From assembly GCA_017303615.1 (NCBI GenBank), contig JAFLCK010000006.1, forward strand, positions 113,261 through 177,260: DNA of 64,000 nucleotides. The letters are read 5' to 3'. Positions within the stretch are counted from its first letter, which is position 1; every line of letters begins with the position of its first letter. Positions 26,055 through 35,119 of this stretch are shown here, in pieces. The translations under genes and the position numbers were made by a program. The stretch is from Obscuribacter phosphatis_A (GTDB lineage: Bacteria; Cyanobacteriota; Vampirovibrionia; Obscuribacterales; Obscuribacteraceae). The notes under the pieces are model-generated. The model searched no databases and was not told the origin of the DNA. It saw only the letters and a program-made list of their open reading frames with translations.

Positions 26055-28139
26055 TTATTTGACCAAGAAAGCAACCAAAAGAAGGGCAACGATGTTCAAG
26101 ATTTTGATCATCGGGTTGATAGCCGGACCAGCGGTATCTTTGTAGGGGTCGCCTACAGTATCGCCGGTGACGGCAGCTTTGTGAGCTTCTGAGCCCTTGC
26201 CGCCGTGGTGACCTTCTTCGATATATTTCTTGGCGTTATCCCAGGCTCCGCCGCCGGAGGTCATAGAGATAGCCACGAATAGACCGGTGATTATTGAACC
26301 TACCAGTACGCCGCCCAGAATCTTGGCTGCTGCATATTCGCCGGGCAGAGCATTGTTCAGCCAGAAGGCGCCGAGCATGGCGATAACGACCGGGGTGCCG
26401 ACTGGGAAGAGAGCCGGTACAACCATTTTCTTGAGGGCTGCCGAGGTAACGATGTCTACGCACTTAGCATAGTCAGGTTTGGCTGTGCCTTCCATGATGC
26501 CGGGGATTTCTCTGAATTGGCGTCTCACTTCTTCGACGACCATACCGCCGGCGGCACCTACCGATTCCATAGCCAGAGCTGCGAAAACGAAAGGAATGAG
26601 ACCGCCGATGAAGAGACCAGCCAGCACATAGGGGCTGGAGAGATCGAAGGTGATATGACCTTGGGCACCGGCTTTGGCCATGGCTAGGTTCAGTTCTTCG
26701 GTATAAGAGCTGAAGAGCACGATGGCGGCAAGTCCGGCAGAACCGATGGCATAGCCTTTGGTCACAGCCTTGGTGGTGTTGCCTACGGCATCGAGGGGGT
26801 CGGTGACATTTCTTACTTCTTTGGGCAATTCAGACATTTCGGCAATACCGCCGGCGTTGTCTGTAATTGGTCCATATGAGTCGATAGCGACGATGATGCC
26901 GGCCATCGAGAGCATAGACATGGCTGCCAGAGCCACACCGAATACTCCGCAGAGTGAATAAGAAATGAGGATACCGGCGACAATGACGATAACAGGGTAG
27001 GCTGTGGACTTCATCGATACGGCTAGTCCGGCGATGATGTTGGTGGCGTGACCTGTTTCGGATGCTTTGGCGATGTACTTCACCGGTGCATAGTCAGTTG
27101 AGGTGTAATACTCGGTGATGAAAACCAGAAGCCCGGTGACAACCAGGCCGACCATGGCAGCCAGGAAGAAAGCCATCGTGGTGACAGGTTTATCGCCGAT
27201 GGTCAGACCTTGCATCATCTTGTCGGTGATTACCCAGAAGGAAACGCCGGCAAGAACACCGGCGACGATCAGACCCTTATAGAGAGCGCCCATGATATTG
27301 GTGCTCTTACCGAGCTTGACGCAAAGAGCGCCTATCACAGAAGTGACAATCGAGGCGGCACCCAATACCAGAGGATAAACAATGACATTAGGGGCGGTGC
27401 CGGCTTCTATCTGGGCGTGAAAGATTTGATGAGCGAGCAGCATTGTCGCTACGGCGGTTACGGCATAAGTTTCGAAAAGGTCGGCTGCCATACCGGCGCA
27501 GTCACCGACATTGTCGCCGACGTTATCGGCAATTACAGCGGGGTTTCTTGGATCATCTTCAGGAATACCGGCTTCCACTTTACCGACCAAGTCGGCGCCG
27601 ACGTCGGCTGCTTTGGTGTAGATGCCGCCACCCAGTCTGGCGAATACTGAAATCAAGCTGGCTCCGAAGCCGAGACCAACTAGAGCATTCACGTCTTTGG
27701 TGACCATGTAAAATCCAGCCACGCCCAAAAGACCGAGACCGACAACCAGAAGACCGGTTACCGAGCCGCCTTTGAAGGCTACCGAAAGAGCTGCTTCCAG
27801 CCCGTTTTTGGCGGCTTCAGCGGTGCGCACGTTGGCTCGTACCGAGACATACATGCCGACAAAGCCGGAAAGAGCGGAAAGAACGGCACCGACCAGGAAG
27901 CCTGCCGCGGTGGTCCAGTTCAGAGTGAGACCGATGATGAGGAAAAGCACAGCACCGACACCAGCTATGGTGGTGTACTGTCTGTTCATATAAGCACTGG
28001 CGCCTTCCTGAATGGCCGATGCAATTTGTTGCATGCGCTCATTCCCGGCGCTTAAGTTGAGAACGCTGGTGCCAGCCCAGCCGCCATATGCGAGTGCGAC
28101 TGCACCGCAGCCCAGCACACCCATCAGAGTCGTGTCCAT
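26055..28139 (-). CDS. hppA: K+-independent H+-translocating pyrophosphatase
   Basis: The 694-residue protein has about 16 transmembrane helices and the membrane pyrophosphatase motifs: EDDPRNPAVIADNVGDNVGD, DNAGGIAEM and DTVGDPYKDTAGP, which bind Mg-pyrophosphate. It pumps protons using pyrophosphate hydrolysis. The GNTTKAVTKGYAIG motif carries Lys and Thr where K+-dependent enzymes have Ala and Gly, so it should be the K+-independent, proton-pumping type rather than a Na+ pump. It is a single-gene unit with its own terminator. Confidence 0.95.
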   Translation of the reverse strand: MDTTLMGVLGCGAVALAYGGWAGTSVLNLSAGNERMQQIASAIQEGASAYMNRQYTTIAGVGAVLFLIIGLTLNWTTAAGFLVGAVLSALSGFVGMYVSVRANVRTAEAAKNGLEAALSVAFKGGSVTGLLVVGLGLLGVAGFYMVTKDVNALVGLGFGASLISVFARLGGGIYTKAADVGADLVGKVEAGIPEDDPRNPAVIADNVGDNVGDCAGMAADLFETYAVTAVATMLLAHQIFHAQIEAGTAPNVIVYPLVLGAASIVTSVIGALCVKLGKSTNIMGALYKGLIVAGVLAGVSFWVITDKMMQGLTIGDKPVTTMAFFLAAMVGLVVTGLLVFITEYYTSTDYAPVKYIAKASETGHATNIIAGLAVSMKSTAYPVIVIVAGILISYSLCGVFGVALAAMSMLSMAGIIVAIDSYGPITDNAGGIAEMSELPKEVRNVTDPLDAVGNTTKAVTKGYAIGSAGLAAIVLFSSYTEELNLAMAKAGAQGHITFDLSSPYVLAGLFIGGLIPFVFAALAMESVGAAGGMVVEEVRRQFREIPGIMEGTAKPDYAKCVDIVTSAALKKMVVPALFPVGTPVVIAMLGAFWLNNALPGEYAAAKILGGVLVGSIITGLFVAISMTSGGGAWDNAKKYIEEGHHGGKGSEAHKAAVTGDTVGDPYKDTAGPAINPMIKILNIVALLLVAFLVK

Positions 28140-28354
28140 TATTTACTCCCTAAAATCGCTTAACGAATCAACGGTTGTCCGCATTCGGAATATTTCAGTT
28201 GTTTTGAGAGTCAGATTACCAGGTGGTGGGTGTTTTAGCCGGAACTCAATTTAATTTAGGCAGATAGTTCAAATGCTTAACAAATTTGAGCATGTGTTAT
28301 GATTTTCCCTCTTTAGATCTATATAAGTTAAATCAATTAAATCTATCGAGAGCC

Positions 28355-28422
28355 GGGCACTTTCCGGGCATTTGCAGGGTCATTTAGAGGGGCATTTACA
28401 GGGTCATTTACAGGGAATTTAG
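28355..28422. repeat. 12-bp tandem repeats in the amidase leader
   Basis: Five to six 11-12-bp units of the form GGG(T/G)CATTTACA run from 28355 to 28422. They are the only structure seen in the 345-bp gap between hppA and the amidase, which is otherwise AT-rich around 28300-28350. The array ends 62 bp before the amidase start, so it lies in its leader or promoter. Confidence 0.8.
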
Positions 28423-28484
28423 ACTCTGCCTAAGCTCTCCACTGCAGCATCAAAGACGGTATCTATCTAGAAAAGCGAAAGCAC

Positions 28485-30572
28485 TTGAATAGGGTCTCCA
28501 AGTTCGAAAGCAAAAGCAGTGGTGCTACCTATTTCAAGGTGGCGACTTTGAAGGTGGCGGCGGCTCTTTTCTGCATTTTGACGACCTCAGCCCTGGCTCC
28601 GTTTCGGTCTGCCGCGGTCTTGGCCCAGTCTTATTCGCAATACAAGTCTATTTCAGGCCCTGGTTTGAAAGTTGTTTCTGTCCAGGAAGAACTTGATAAA
28701 CGCACAATCTATCTGCATTTAGCCGAGGCGGTTACTGTCGGTCGACCGCACTTCAATTACTTGCCGGGCGAGCGAGGTGAGACAGTTCTCATTGCCGATT
28801 TCGATGGGCTCACTCTCAATCAAACACAGTCGCGAAACATTAGTTTGGTGGAGCGCTCAAGCAGTCAGGTAAGAGGCAATTCATCTGATAATCGTTTTAG
28901 AAATCCTTCTTATACTAAATTTCCCGGCATCAAGTCGGTGCATATCGCTCTCGCTCAAGTCAGTCCTCCCAAGTTACGCATTTCATTTACCGCCGATGAT
29001 CCGGCTGTCTTGAAGACTGTATCGGTGGGTGCCGCCCCTTCCGTCCTTAAGGTCAGCTGGGGGGAAGTTTCAGGGTCTAAATACGGCTCTAGTTCAAACT
29101 CTGGTTCTAGCTCTAGTTCTAGTCTTGTTTCAAAATCTGCCCAAGCCGCACCAATCTTAGCGTCGGCGTCGGCGTCGGCGTCGGCGCCTACTCCGGCTCC
29201 GGCTGCAAAAATAAGCAGCAAAAGCGCTGCTTCTGAAGCCGAGCCACCTTTGGCACCGCCGATCTATAAAAAAGACAAAAGCGCAACTAAAGAAAAAGAC
29301 GCTAAAAAAGTCGCCAAAGCCAAAGCCGATAGTAATGAAGTTAGCGAAAAGCCCAGCCGGGGTTGGTTTTCGCGCCTGAAAGAACGCACTTTAGATATTA
29401 TTGGTCTTTCGGAAGAAAGATCGCAGATTGAATCTGAGCCGGATGACAAAATGAAGGAGTCGTCTGAAGCAGGACAGGTGCAGCCGAAGCAACCGGAAAA
29501 GGACAATGTGGGCGCTGCCCCGGTTGAGCGGGTGCTGCCGGAGCGGGTCGAGGATTTAGGACCGCCGCCCCTAATCACATTAGATAAGGTCGACGATGCC
29601 GGTAAAGGCGCTCTCGAGATATTCAGAGTGGAATTGCCTAATCGAAAAGATCTTGAATACAAGTCATTTAGGCTGCAAGCTCCAGACCGTTATGTCATGG
29701 ATATCAAAGATATGCGGTCGATAGTTAATGCCGCCTTGCCTGATGCTGCCGCATCACCGCTGGTGCGCTCCATTCGTGTAGGCGTGCCTAATGCTGAAGT
29801 CTCTACAGGGCGTTTAGTACTTGAACTTGAAGAGGGGGTCACTGTCGACGAACTTTTCAATCAAGGTTCTTCATATATGACTATCACCCTGAGCAAGGGA
29901 CTTTCGCAGAAAAATTCCAGTCTTTCTATCAGTCAGGCTATTGTCGTACCGCGTGCTCCCAGTGAAACTGTAATTGTTCTTGATGCCGGCCATGGTGGCA
30001 GTGATCCTGGTGCGCAAAGGTCTGATGTAAACGAGAAAGATGTCACTTTGGCCATAACCGCCAAGCTGAAGAAGGTCCTGGAGACTAAAGGGGCTCGAAT
30101 CGTCATGACTCGCAGCGACGATACTTTTGTTTCACTGGAAGATCGGGTGAAGATAACCAATCAAGTCAATCCCAATCTATTTTTGTCTGTTCACATTAAC
30201 TCGTTGCAGAGTACTTCCGATATCCATGGCATAGAAACTTATTATCAAACAGACCGCAGTTTACCCTTAGCCAGAAGAGTACATGAATCGCTTGTCGCCG
30301 GCTTGGCTGCGCCTGATCGTTCAGTCAGGCGGGCTCGTTTTTATGTCATCAACCACACTCCAGTACCGGCGATTTTGGCCGAAGTTGGTTATATAACTAA
30401 CAAAACAGAAAGAGATAGGTTAATCTCTTCTGATTACCAAAATAAGATTGCCAATGCTCTGGCTCGTGGTGTTATGCTCTACCTGCAGGATGTAAACAAA
30501 GGCAGTGAAGAACTGGCCGGAAAACAGACCTCCCAGATAGCAGCTTCAGGCAACTCCAAATCGGCGAAATAG
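28485..30572 (+). CDS. N-acetylmuramoyl-L-alanine amidase with AMIN domains
   Basis: The 695-residue protein has a signal peptide (VAAALFCILTTSALAPFRSAAVLA), an AMIN-like region (~55-190), a low-complexity Ser/Ala/Lys linker (~200-350), a second AMIN-like region (~365-460) and an amidase_3 catalytic domain (~495-670). Catalytic and zinc motifs are DAGHGGSDPGA, NEKDVTLAI, SVHINS and AEVGYITN. It splits septal peptidoglycan, like AmiC. TTG 28485 is the only start that precedes the signal peptide, but its ribosome site is poor. murI follows by 5 bp. Confidence 0.93.
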   Translation: MNRVSKFESKSSGATYFKVATLKVAAALFCILTTSALAPFRSAAVLAQSYSQYKSISGPGLKVVSVQEELDKRTIYLHLAEAVTVGRPHFNYLPGERGETVLIADFDGLTLNQTQSRNISLVERSSSQVRGNSSDNRFRNPSYTKFPGIKSVHIALAQVSPPKLRISFTADDPAVLKTVSVGAAPSVLKVSWGEVSGSKYGSSSNSGSSSSSSLVSKSAQAAPILASASASASAPTPAPAAKISSKSAASEAEPPLAPPIYKKDKSATKEKDAKKVAKAKADSNEVSEKPSRGWFSRLKERTLDIIGLSEERSQIESEPDDKMKESSEAGQVQPKQPEKDNVGAAPVERVLPERVEDLGPPPLITLDKVDDAGKGALEIFRVELPNRKDLEYKSFRLQAPDRYVMDIKDMRSIVNAALPDAAASPLVRSIRVGVPNAEVSTGRLVLELEEGVTVDELFNQGSSYMTITLSKGLSQKNSSLSISQAIVVPRAPSETVIVLDAGHGGSDPGAQRSDVNEKDVTLAITAKLKKVLETKGARIVMTRSDDTFVSLEDRVKITNQVNPNLFLSVHINSLQSTSDIHGIETYYQTDRSLPLARRVHESLVAGLAAPDRSVRRARFYVINHTPVPAILAEVGYITNKTERDRLISSDYQNKIANALARGVMLYLQDVNKGSEELAGKQTSQIAASGNSKSAK

Positions 30573-30577
30573 CTTAA

Positions 30578-31537
30578 TTGGCTGAGAATTCAGACTTGAC
30601 GAAGTTTCAAAATGCGCCCCTGTCGACGGGCGTTTCTAAACAGCAATTGACTATTGGTCTGTTTGATTCAGGCGTAGGTGGCTTGTCTGTTCTTTCCCGT
30701 CTGGCTGCTTGTGCCGTGCCGGCTCGCTATATCTACTTCGCCGACACCGGGCGTTGCCCTTACGGCAATCGTGACGCTGCCGAGATAGGACAGTTCGTAG
30801 AAGAGATTGTCGGGTTTCTGAGCGATTTTAAAATTGATGCACTTGTGATGGCTTGCAATACTTCGGCGGCACTGGCTCGCGGCCATGCCGAAGCTGCCGT
30901 TGGCAGTTCAGTGAAGCTTTACGACTTGATTGCTCCGACATGCAAAAGTCTCAGCCGCAGCCGCTTCTCATCGATAGGTGTGATGGCTACTTTCGGCACA
31001 GTCAATTCTCAGGCTTTTAGCAAGGGCTTGCGTGGCTTTGGATATGAAGGAGATATAAGGGAAGTCGCCTGTCCTCGCTTGGTGCCAATTATCGAATCGG
31101 GTAAATTGCCCGAGCACAACGCTATGTGTGATCTCGAAGGGGCCTTGCGCGAATATCTCACCAAGCTTGCCGGTATGGAAGCAATTGTACTTGGCTGTAC
31201 TCACTTTCCTTTTGTGGCGCCTCAAATTGAAAGGCTAATCAGTGAAGATGCGCAGATGGCAAAACTTTTTCCTGCCGGTTTGACTCTTATTGATCCTGCC
31301 ACTTGTTTGGTAGACGACATTTTTCCTGGTTTGAATGAAATGGCAAAATCACAACCAGTCGACCTGAGCTTGCCGGCCTTCAAATATTTCACCACCGGAA
31401 CAGTTCGCGACTTCGAGCGCACCGCTGTTTCTTGCGTAGGCAGAATTGGTGGCTGCCGCGAAGTATCTATAGCTGATATCAGCAATTATCATCTCAAGCC
31501 TTTAGACCGGTTCAACGCTTTTTCAGTTGTTCTTTAG
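30578..31537 (+). CDS. murI: glutamate racemase
   Basis: MurI makes D-glutamate for peptidoglycan. The 319-residue protein has LFDSGVGGLSVL, FADTGRCPYGN, the catalytic Cys motifs MACNTSAA and LGCTHFPF, and the expected size. The N terminus has about 25 extra residues before the core; the TTG start at 30578 may be upstream of the true one. It lies between the wall amidase (5 bp) and a uracil-DNA glycosylase (9 bp), a likely single transcript. Confidence 0.92.
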   Translation: MAENSDLTKFQNAPLSTGVSKQQLTIGLFDSGVGGLSVLSRLAACAVPARYIYFADTGRCPYGNRDAAEIGQFVEEIVGFLSDFKIDALVMACNTSAALARGHAEAAVGSSVKLYDLIAPTCKSLSRSRFSSIGVMATFGTVNSQAFSKGLRGFGYEGDIREVACPRLVPIIESGKLPEHNAMCDLEGALREYLTKLAGMEAIVLGCTHFPFVAPQIERLISEDAQMAKLFPAGLTLIDPATCLVDDIFPGLNEMAKSQPVDLSLPAFKYFTTGTVRDFERTAVSCVGRIGGCREVSIADISNYHLKPLDRFNAFSVVL

Positions 31538-31546
31538 AGCGACCCT

Positions 31547-32137
31547 ATGCAAAATTCGTGGGAAAGTTTGGAGCAGGTGGAAGAAGCGGCAAAACTTTGC
31601 CATGACTGTAAGCTTTGTGAAACTCGCAGCAATGTCGTTTTTTCGCGGGGCAATAGTAAGGCTAAGCTGATGATCATCGGTGAAGGTCCCGGTCAGAAAG
31701 AGGACGAGACCGGTTTACCCTTTGTCGGTAAAGCTGGTCAGTTGCTCGATAAAATTCTTGAAGCCGGACAGATATCTAAAGATGAGGAAGTTTATATCTG
31801 CAACGTCGTAAAATGTCGTCCGCCGCAAAACCGCGTCCCCACTCAAGATGAGGCTGATGCTTGTCGAAAGTATTTGCTCGCTCAAATAGATTTTCTTAAA
31901 CCAAAGCTCATTTTACTGGCAGGATCCACAGCAGTTCAGCATATTCTCAAGGTAAAGGATCCTATAAGCAGAATCAGAGGAAAGTGGTTTAACTACTCAA
32001 GCGGTGCTAAAGTAATGCCCATATTCCACCCCTCATATTTGCTAAGGAATGAATCGCGAGAGCCCGGCTCTCCAAAATGGCACATGTGGCAGGACATCAA
32101 AGAAGTTCGTAAGACTCTCAGTAGTTTGGATGCATAA
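31547..32137 (+). CDS. family 4 uracil-DNA glycosylase (Fe-S type)
   Basis: This 196-residue enzyme removes uracil from DNA. Family 4 motifs are present: CHDCKLC at the N terminus, IIGEGPGQKEDETGLPFVG, CNVVKCRPPQNRVP and HPSYLLRN. The four cysteines in CKLC, CNVVKC and CRKY contexts should hold a 4Fe-4S cluster. It sits in the amidase-murI operon. The next gene starts 13 bp after its stop. Confidence 0.92.
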   Translation: MQNSWESLEQVEEAAKLCHDCKLCETRSNVVFSRGNSKAKLMIIGEGPGQKEDETGLPFVGKAGQLLDKILEAGQISKDEEVYICNVVKCRPPQNRVPTQDEADACRKYLLAQIDFLKPKLILLAGSTAVQHILKVKDPISRIRGKWFNYSSGAKVMPIFHPSYLLRNESREPGSPKWHMWQDIKEVRKTLSSLDA

Positions 32138-32150
32138 CTCGGGGATTAAA

Positions 32151-32450
32151 ATGGCGACTAAAGCAGAAAGTTTCTATGCAGACCTGTTGACCGCTCAGAT
32201 TGCCGATGCCGTCACCAATGATTTCGGCAAGGCAATTCTACGCCTGCCAAATCAAGGGCGAGGTTCAGTTCATGACGATGTCGATGTCTATTTTTCGGCA
32301 ATCGCGATGGAACAAGTTAACGCCATTGCCGCCAAGCACGGCATCAATGATCCGGCTTGTTTGAATGAGATCTTTCAACTAACTAGACATAATCTCATCC
32401 AAGGTTTTCGCATCGGTCAAAATATGAAAGGCAAATATCAGCCCAGCTGA
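32151..32450 (+). CDS. small conserved-looking protein of unknown function
   Basis: The 99-residue protein starts at ATG 32151, with GGGG about six bases before it. An earlier in-frame ATG at 32049 would overlap the glycosylase and is unlikely. The sequence is helical with AKHGINDPACLNEIFQLTRHN and a Lys-rich end. No membrane segment or known domain is evident. It is last in the amidase-murI-glycosylase run. Confidence 0.6.
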   Translation: MATKAESFYADLLTAQIADAVTNDFGKAILRLPNQGRGSVHDDVDVYFSAIAMEQVNAIAAKHGINDPACLNEIFQLTRHNLIQGFRIGQNMKGKYQPS

Positions 32451-32458
32451 TTTCGCCT

Positions 32459-33127
32459 TTAAGACTTAGTCAGTCTGCGCACTTCTTCCAACTGATTCAG
32501 TTCTTGCAAGAGCTGGGCCATGGCGCCTTGCGAATCTATAACCAGCCGTGAAGCATATTCGTCCACTTCCGACCAAGATGGCTTATAGAAGCGGCAGGCT
32601 TTAAATTTAGCCTGATTTTCTTCAGTCTCTATCGGCAACTGCTTTTCTTTCGAGTTTTCTTCCTTTGTCAGTTTAGGCAAGGCAAGAGCCTCAAAGTTTT
32701 CTGCTTCCAATATAAGTAGGTCGCAAAATCTCAAACATTTAGCCAGGCTCTCTATAGCTAGTTCACCAGTCAGTTTCTTTGTGTATAGATAGGCTGCATC
32801 TAATATTGTCAGCTTACGATAAAACTCAAAAATAGCCTCTTTCTGCACTGCCGCTGCACTGTCTTGGGCCAGGGAGCGGCCTAGATAGTCACTGCGGTCG
32901 CCTAGCTCGGTGGCCAGCAAGTAGAGTTTTGCCATGCGTTCATCAAGAGAGAGGGCAAGTCTTTTGTTGACTTGTTTGCGGCGACCGGAAGCCAGCACCA
33001 CTATTAGTGTCAAGAGCATGCTCATGATCAGCATAACAAGGTAGAAGGCTGGACCGGCAATGAGCGAATGGGAGGCGCAATATGGCTCCACCAGTGGTGT
33101 GTCTTTCGTCTGAGAAGAATATGGCAT
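32459..33127 (-). CDS. single-pass membrane protein, helical, unknown
   Basis: The 222-residue protein has a membrane helix near residues 22-48 (SLIAGPAFYLVMLIMSMLL), a basic stretch (SGRRKQVNKR) and a mostly helical soluble part. No family recognised. It is downstream of the kinase gene on the same strand with a 41-bp gap and may be co-transcribed with it. Confidence 0.65.
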   Translation of the reverse strand: MPYSSQTKDTPLVEPYCASHSLIAGPAFYLVMLIMSMLLTLIVVLASGRRKQVNKRLALSLDERMAKLYLLATELGDRSDYLGRSLAQDSAAAVQKEAIFEFYRKLTILDAAYLYTKKLTGELAIESLAKCLRFCDLLILEAENFEALALPKLTKEENSKEKQLPIETEENQAKFKACRFYKPSWSEVDEYASRLVIDSQGAMAQLLQELNQLEEVRRLTKS

Positions 33128-33168
33128 ATAGAAGAACTTTCTGCCTTCATTTTCTTGAGCAGCTATAC

Positions 33169-34878
33169 TTATTTCTTTATGGCTTGCACTATGCCTTTCA
33201 TGGCATTGATGAAACTCGGATTATTGAGAGCGTTATAGAAAGAAAGACCAATTACAAGGAGCAGAATAACGATAAGCCAAGTCTGTATGGTTGGATAGGT
33301 GCGGCTGCTCATTGCGTCTTTAGCGCGATTGCTGAAGCCTACTCTTTGATGCCTGCCGGTGTTTACTTGAGCGGAGGCTACTGCCAGGCGACCGCCGCCG
33401 CGCACTCGCATGCGGGCATATTCAGCCGCTGAAGGCAGTTGTCTCTGGCAAGAGATGCAAAACTTGATCAGTGCCCGCACCGGTGCTCCGCAGTAGGGGC
33501 AATTGGTATAGGGTAAGGCGGCATTGTCCGGTTCGTCGAAATCGGCAGGTTCGTTCTCTTTGTCTCTATGACCAAAGACCGCGCTCATGACTTTTGAGAC
33601 CCAAGACCTGCTTGCGCCCTCGGCGCCATCTCCATTGTTGGCTGTTTTGTTATTGTTGGTTTTATTGTATTGCCCTGTGGCCATGCTTTGTCCGGCTATC
33701 GGTTGACCGGGATGGGCACTGATATCGTGGCTGGTGGCAATTTCTTGTAGGTTCATTGCCTGCTGTCCTGCCAACTCTATGGCTCGGACACTGGCTAGGT
33801 TACTGCGCTGTCCGTCTGCTCCGAGGGTGGGATAAGTGCCGGACATCAGGGCCTCGGCTTCGCTTTCCATATCTTTGAAGGAAGCCTTCTCCATGCGATG
33901 CTTGTAGCTCTTCAGCTTGATACTGTCTCTTCGCAAGCAAGTCTTCAGATCTTCGCCAAATTCGATGATATTGGCATGTCTAGCTTCAGGCTCTTTCTGC
34001 AGGGCCTTAACAAAGAAATTGCTTAACTCGCTGCACACTTTCATGTCTTGGGTGGACTGGTTAAACGGTATGGGCGTGCCGTAAAGGTGGCAGTCCATCA
34101 TTTCAATGGCCGACTTGGCTGTGTAGGGCAGGGTACCGGAAAGACATTCATAAACCACTACAGCTAGGGAGTAGATGTCTGAACGGGGATCAACCGCCGA
34201 GGCTGCCAGACATTGTTCTGGGCTCATATAGGGCGGGCTGCCGCAAACATCGCCGGTTTTTGTGATTGTATAAGCATCTTGAGTTTTCGGCTCTTTCAAT
34301 TTGGAAAGACCAAAGTCAACCAGGGTGACCCAGTCGGTGCTTTGGTTCTGTTGCGAGAGTAGGATGTTTTCAGGCTTCAAATCACGGTGCACCACATCGA
34401 GGGCATGGGCTGAAGCGAGGGCGTCGACAACCTGTCCAAAAATCTTTTCGGCTCGCTCAAAACTTAGCGGGCCGTTATTTTTTAGTTCGTCTTTGAGGCT
34501 GACACCTTCCAGAAAGTCCATGACCAAGAAGGGCTGACCCTGCGAACTCATGCCAAAGTCATAGAGTGTGACTATGTGGTGGTGCCTGACCTGGGATACA
34601 GTTTTAGCTTCTCGATAGAAGCGCTTTACCGCTTCCGAGTCTGAAACCATATGCGAATGCAGCATCTTAATAGCCATAAGCTTGTCCATTTGCTCTTGTC
34701 TGGCTTTGTAGACAATACCCATTCCGCCCCTGCCGACGACCGAAACTATCTCGTAACGATCGCCCAGCCTGGTTCCCACCAGAGGATCCATCTCCACCGA
34801 CTTCAGAGGTGAGTTATCGGCAGGACAGACTTTGGTGTCGTCATCATATTCTGAGTAGCACTCAGGGCAAGTTTTCAA
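33169..34878 (-). CDS. Ser/Thr kinase with two zinc ribbons and a C-terminal membrane helix
   Basis: The 569-residue protein opens with a zinc ribbon (MKTCPECYSEYDDDTKVCPA). A Hanks-type kinase follows (~40-310) with GRGGMGIVYKA, VVHRDLKPENILL, VDFGLSK and GSPPYMSPEQC, all catalytic residues intact. A low-complexity linker, then a second zinc ribbon (~460-480, CPYCGAPV and CISCQ), precedes a membrane helix near 533-550. The ribbons may sense metal or redox state or bind nucleic acid. The kinase should be active. The linker has many Asn/Lys and is probably unstructured. Confidence 0.93.
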   Translation of the reverse strand: MKTCPECYSEYDDDTKVCPADNSPLKSVEMDPLVGTRLGDRYEIVSVVGRGGMGIVYKARQEQMDKLMAIKMLHSHMVSDSEAVKRFYREAKTVSQVRHHHIVTLYDFGMSSQGQPFLVMDFLEGVSLKDELKNNGPLSFERAEKIFGQVVDALASAHALDVVHRDLKPENILLSQQNQSTDWVTLVDFGLSKLKEPKTQDAYTITKTGDVCGSPPYMSPEQCLAASAVDPRSDIYSLAVVVYECLSGTLPYTAKSAIEMMDCHLYGTPIPFNQSTQDMKVCSELSNFFVKALQKEPEARHANIIEFGEDLKTCLRRDSIKLKSYKHRMEKASFKDMESEAEALMSGTYPTLGADGQRSNLASVRAIELAGQQAMNLQEIATSHDISAHPGQPIAGQSMATGQYNKTNNNKTANNGDGAEGASRSWVSKVMSAVFGHRDKENEPADFDEPDNAALPYTNCPYCGAPVRALIKFCISCQRQLPSAAEYARMRVRGGGRLAVASAQVNTGRHQRVGFSNRAKDAMSSRTYPTIQTWLIVILLLVIGLSFYNALNNPSFINAMKGIVQAIKK

Positions 34879-34978
34879 TTTGGTCTTGGCTTAGAAAGGG
34901 GAGTTTAAATATATCGAGGCGGGGAGGACTTTATGAAGGGGATGGCGGGAAAGCTCGACTGGAGAGTCATCTGGTGAG

Positions 34979-35042
34979 GCAGAAAGTGCTAGATGCAGTA
35001 AGTGCTAAATGCAGAAAGTGCTCAATGCAGTAAATGCTAAAT
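34979..35042. repeat. four 16-bp tandem repeats
   Basis: Four 16-bp units of the form GCAG(A/T)AAGTGCTAAAT lie at 34979, 34995, 35011 and 35027, followed by a partial unit. They fill part of the 241-bp gap between hemW and the kinase gene, about 100 bp upstream of the kinase start. Confidence 0.9.
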
Positions 35043-35083
35043 TCAGCATACCCAGCCCAGAGCTATTTATGTATGTCTTATCC

Positions 35084-35119
35084 TTGAGCTTTTCCTTGAG
35101 CTTTTCCTTGAGCTTTTCC
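35084..35119. repeat. three perfect 12-bp repeats after the hemW stop
   Basis: Immediately after the TGA stop of hemW (minus strand) come three identical 12-bp units, then GGA and an in-frame TAA at 35078-35080. Read through the stop, the units would encode GKAQ three times. Confidence 0.9.
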
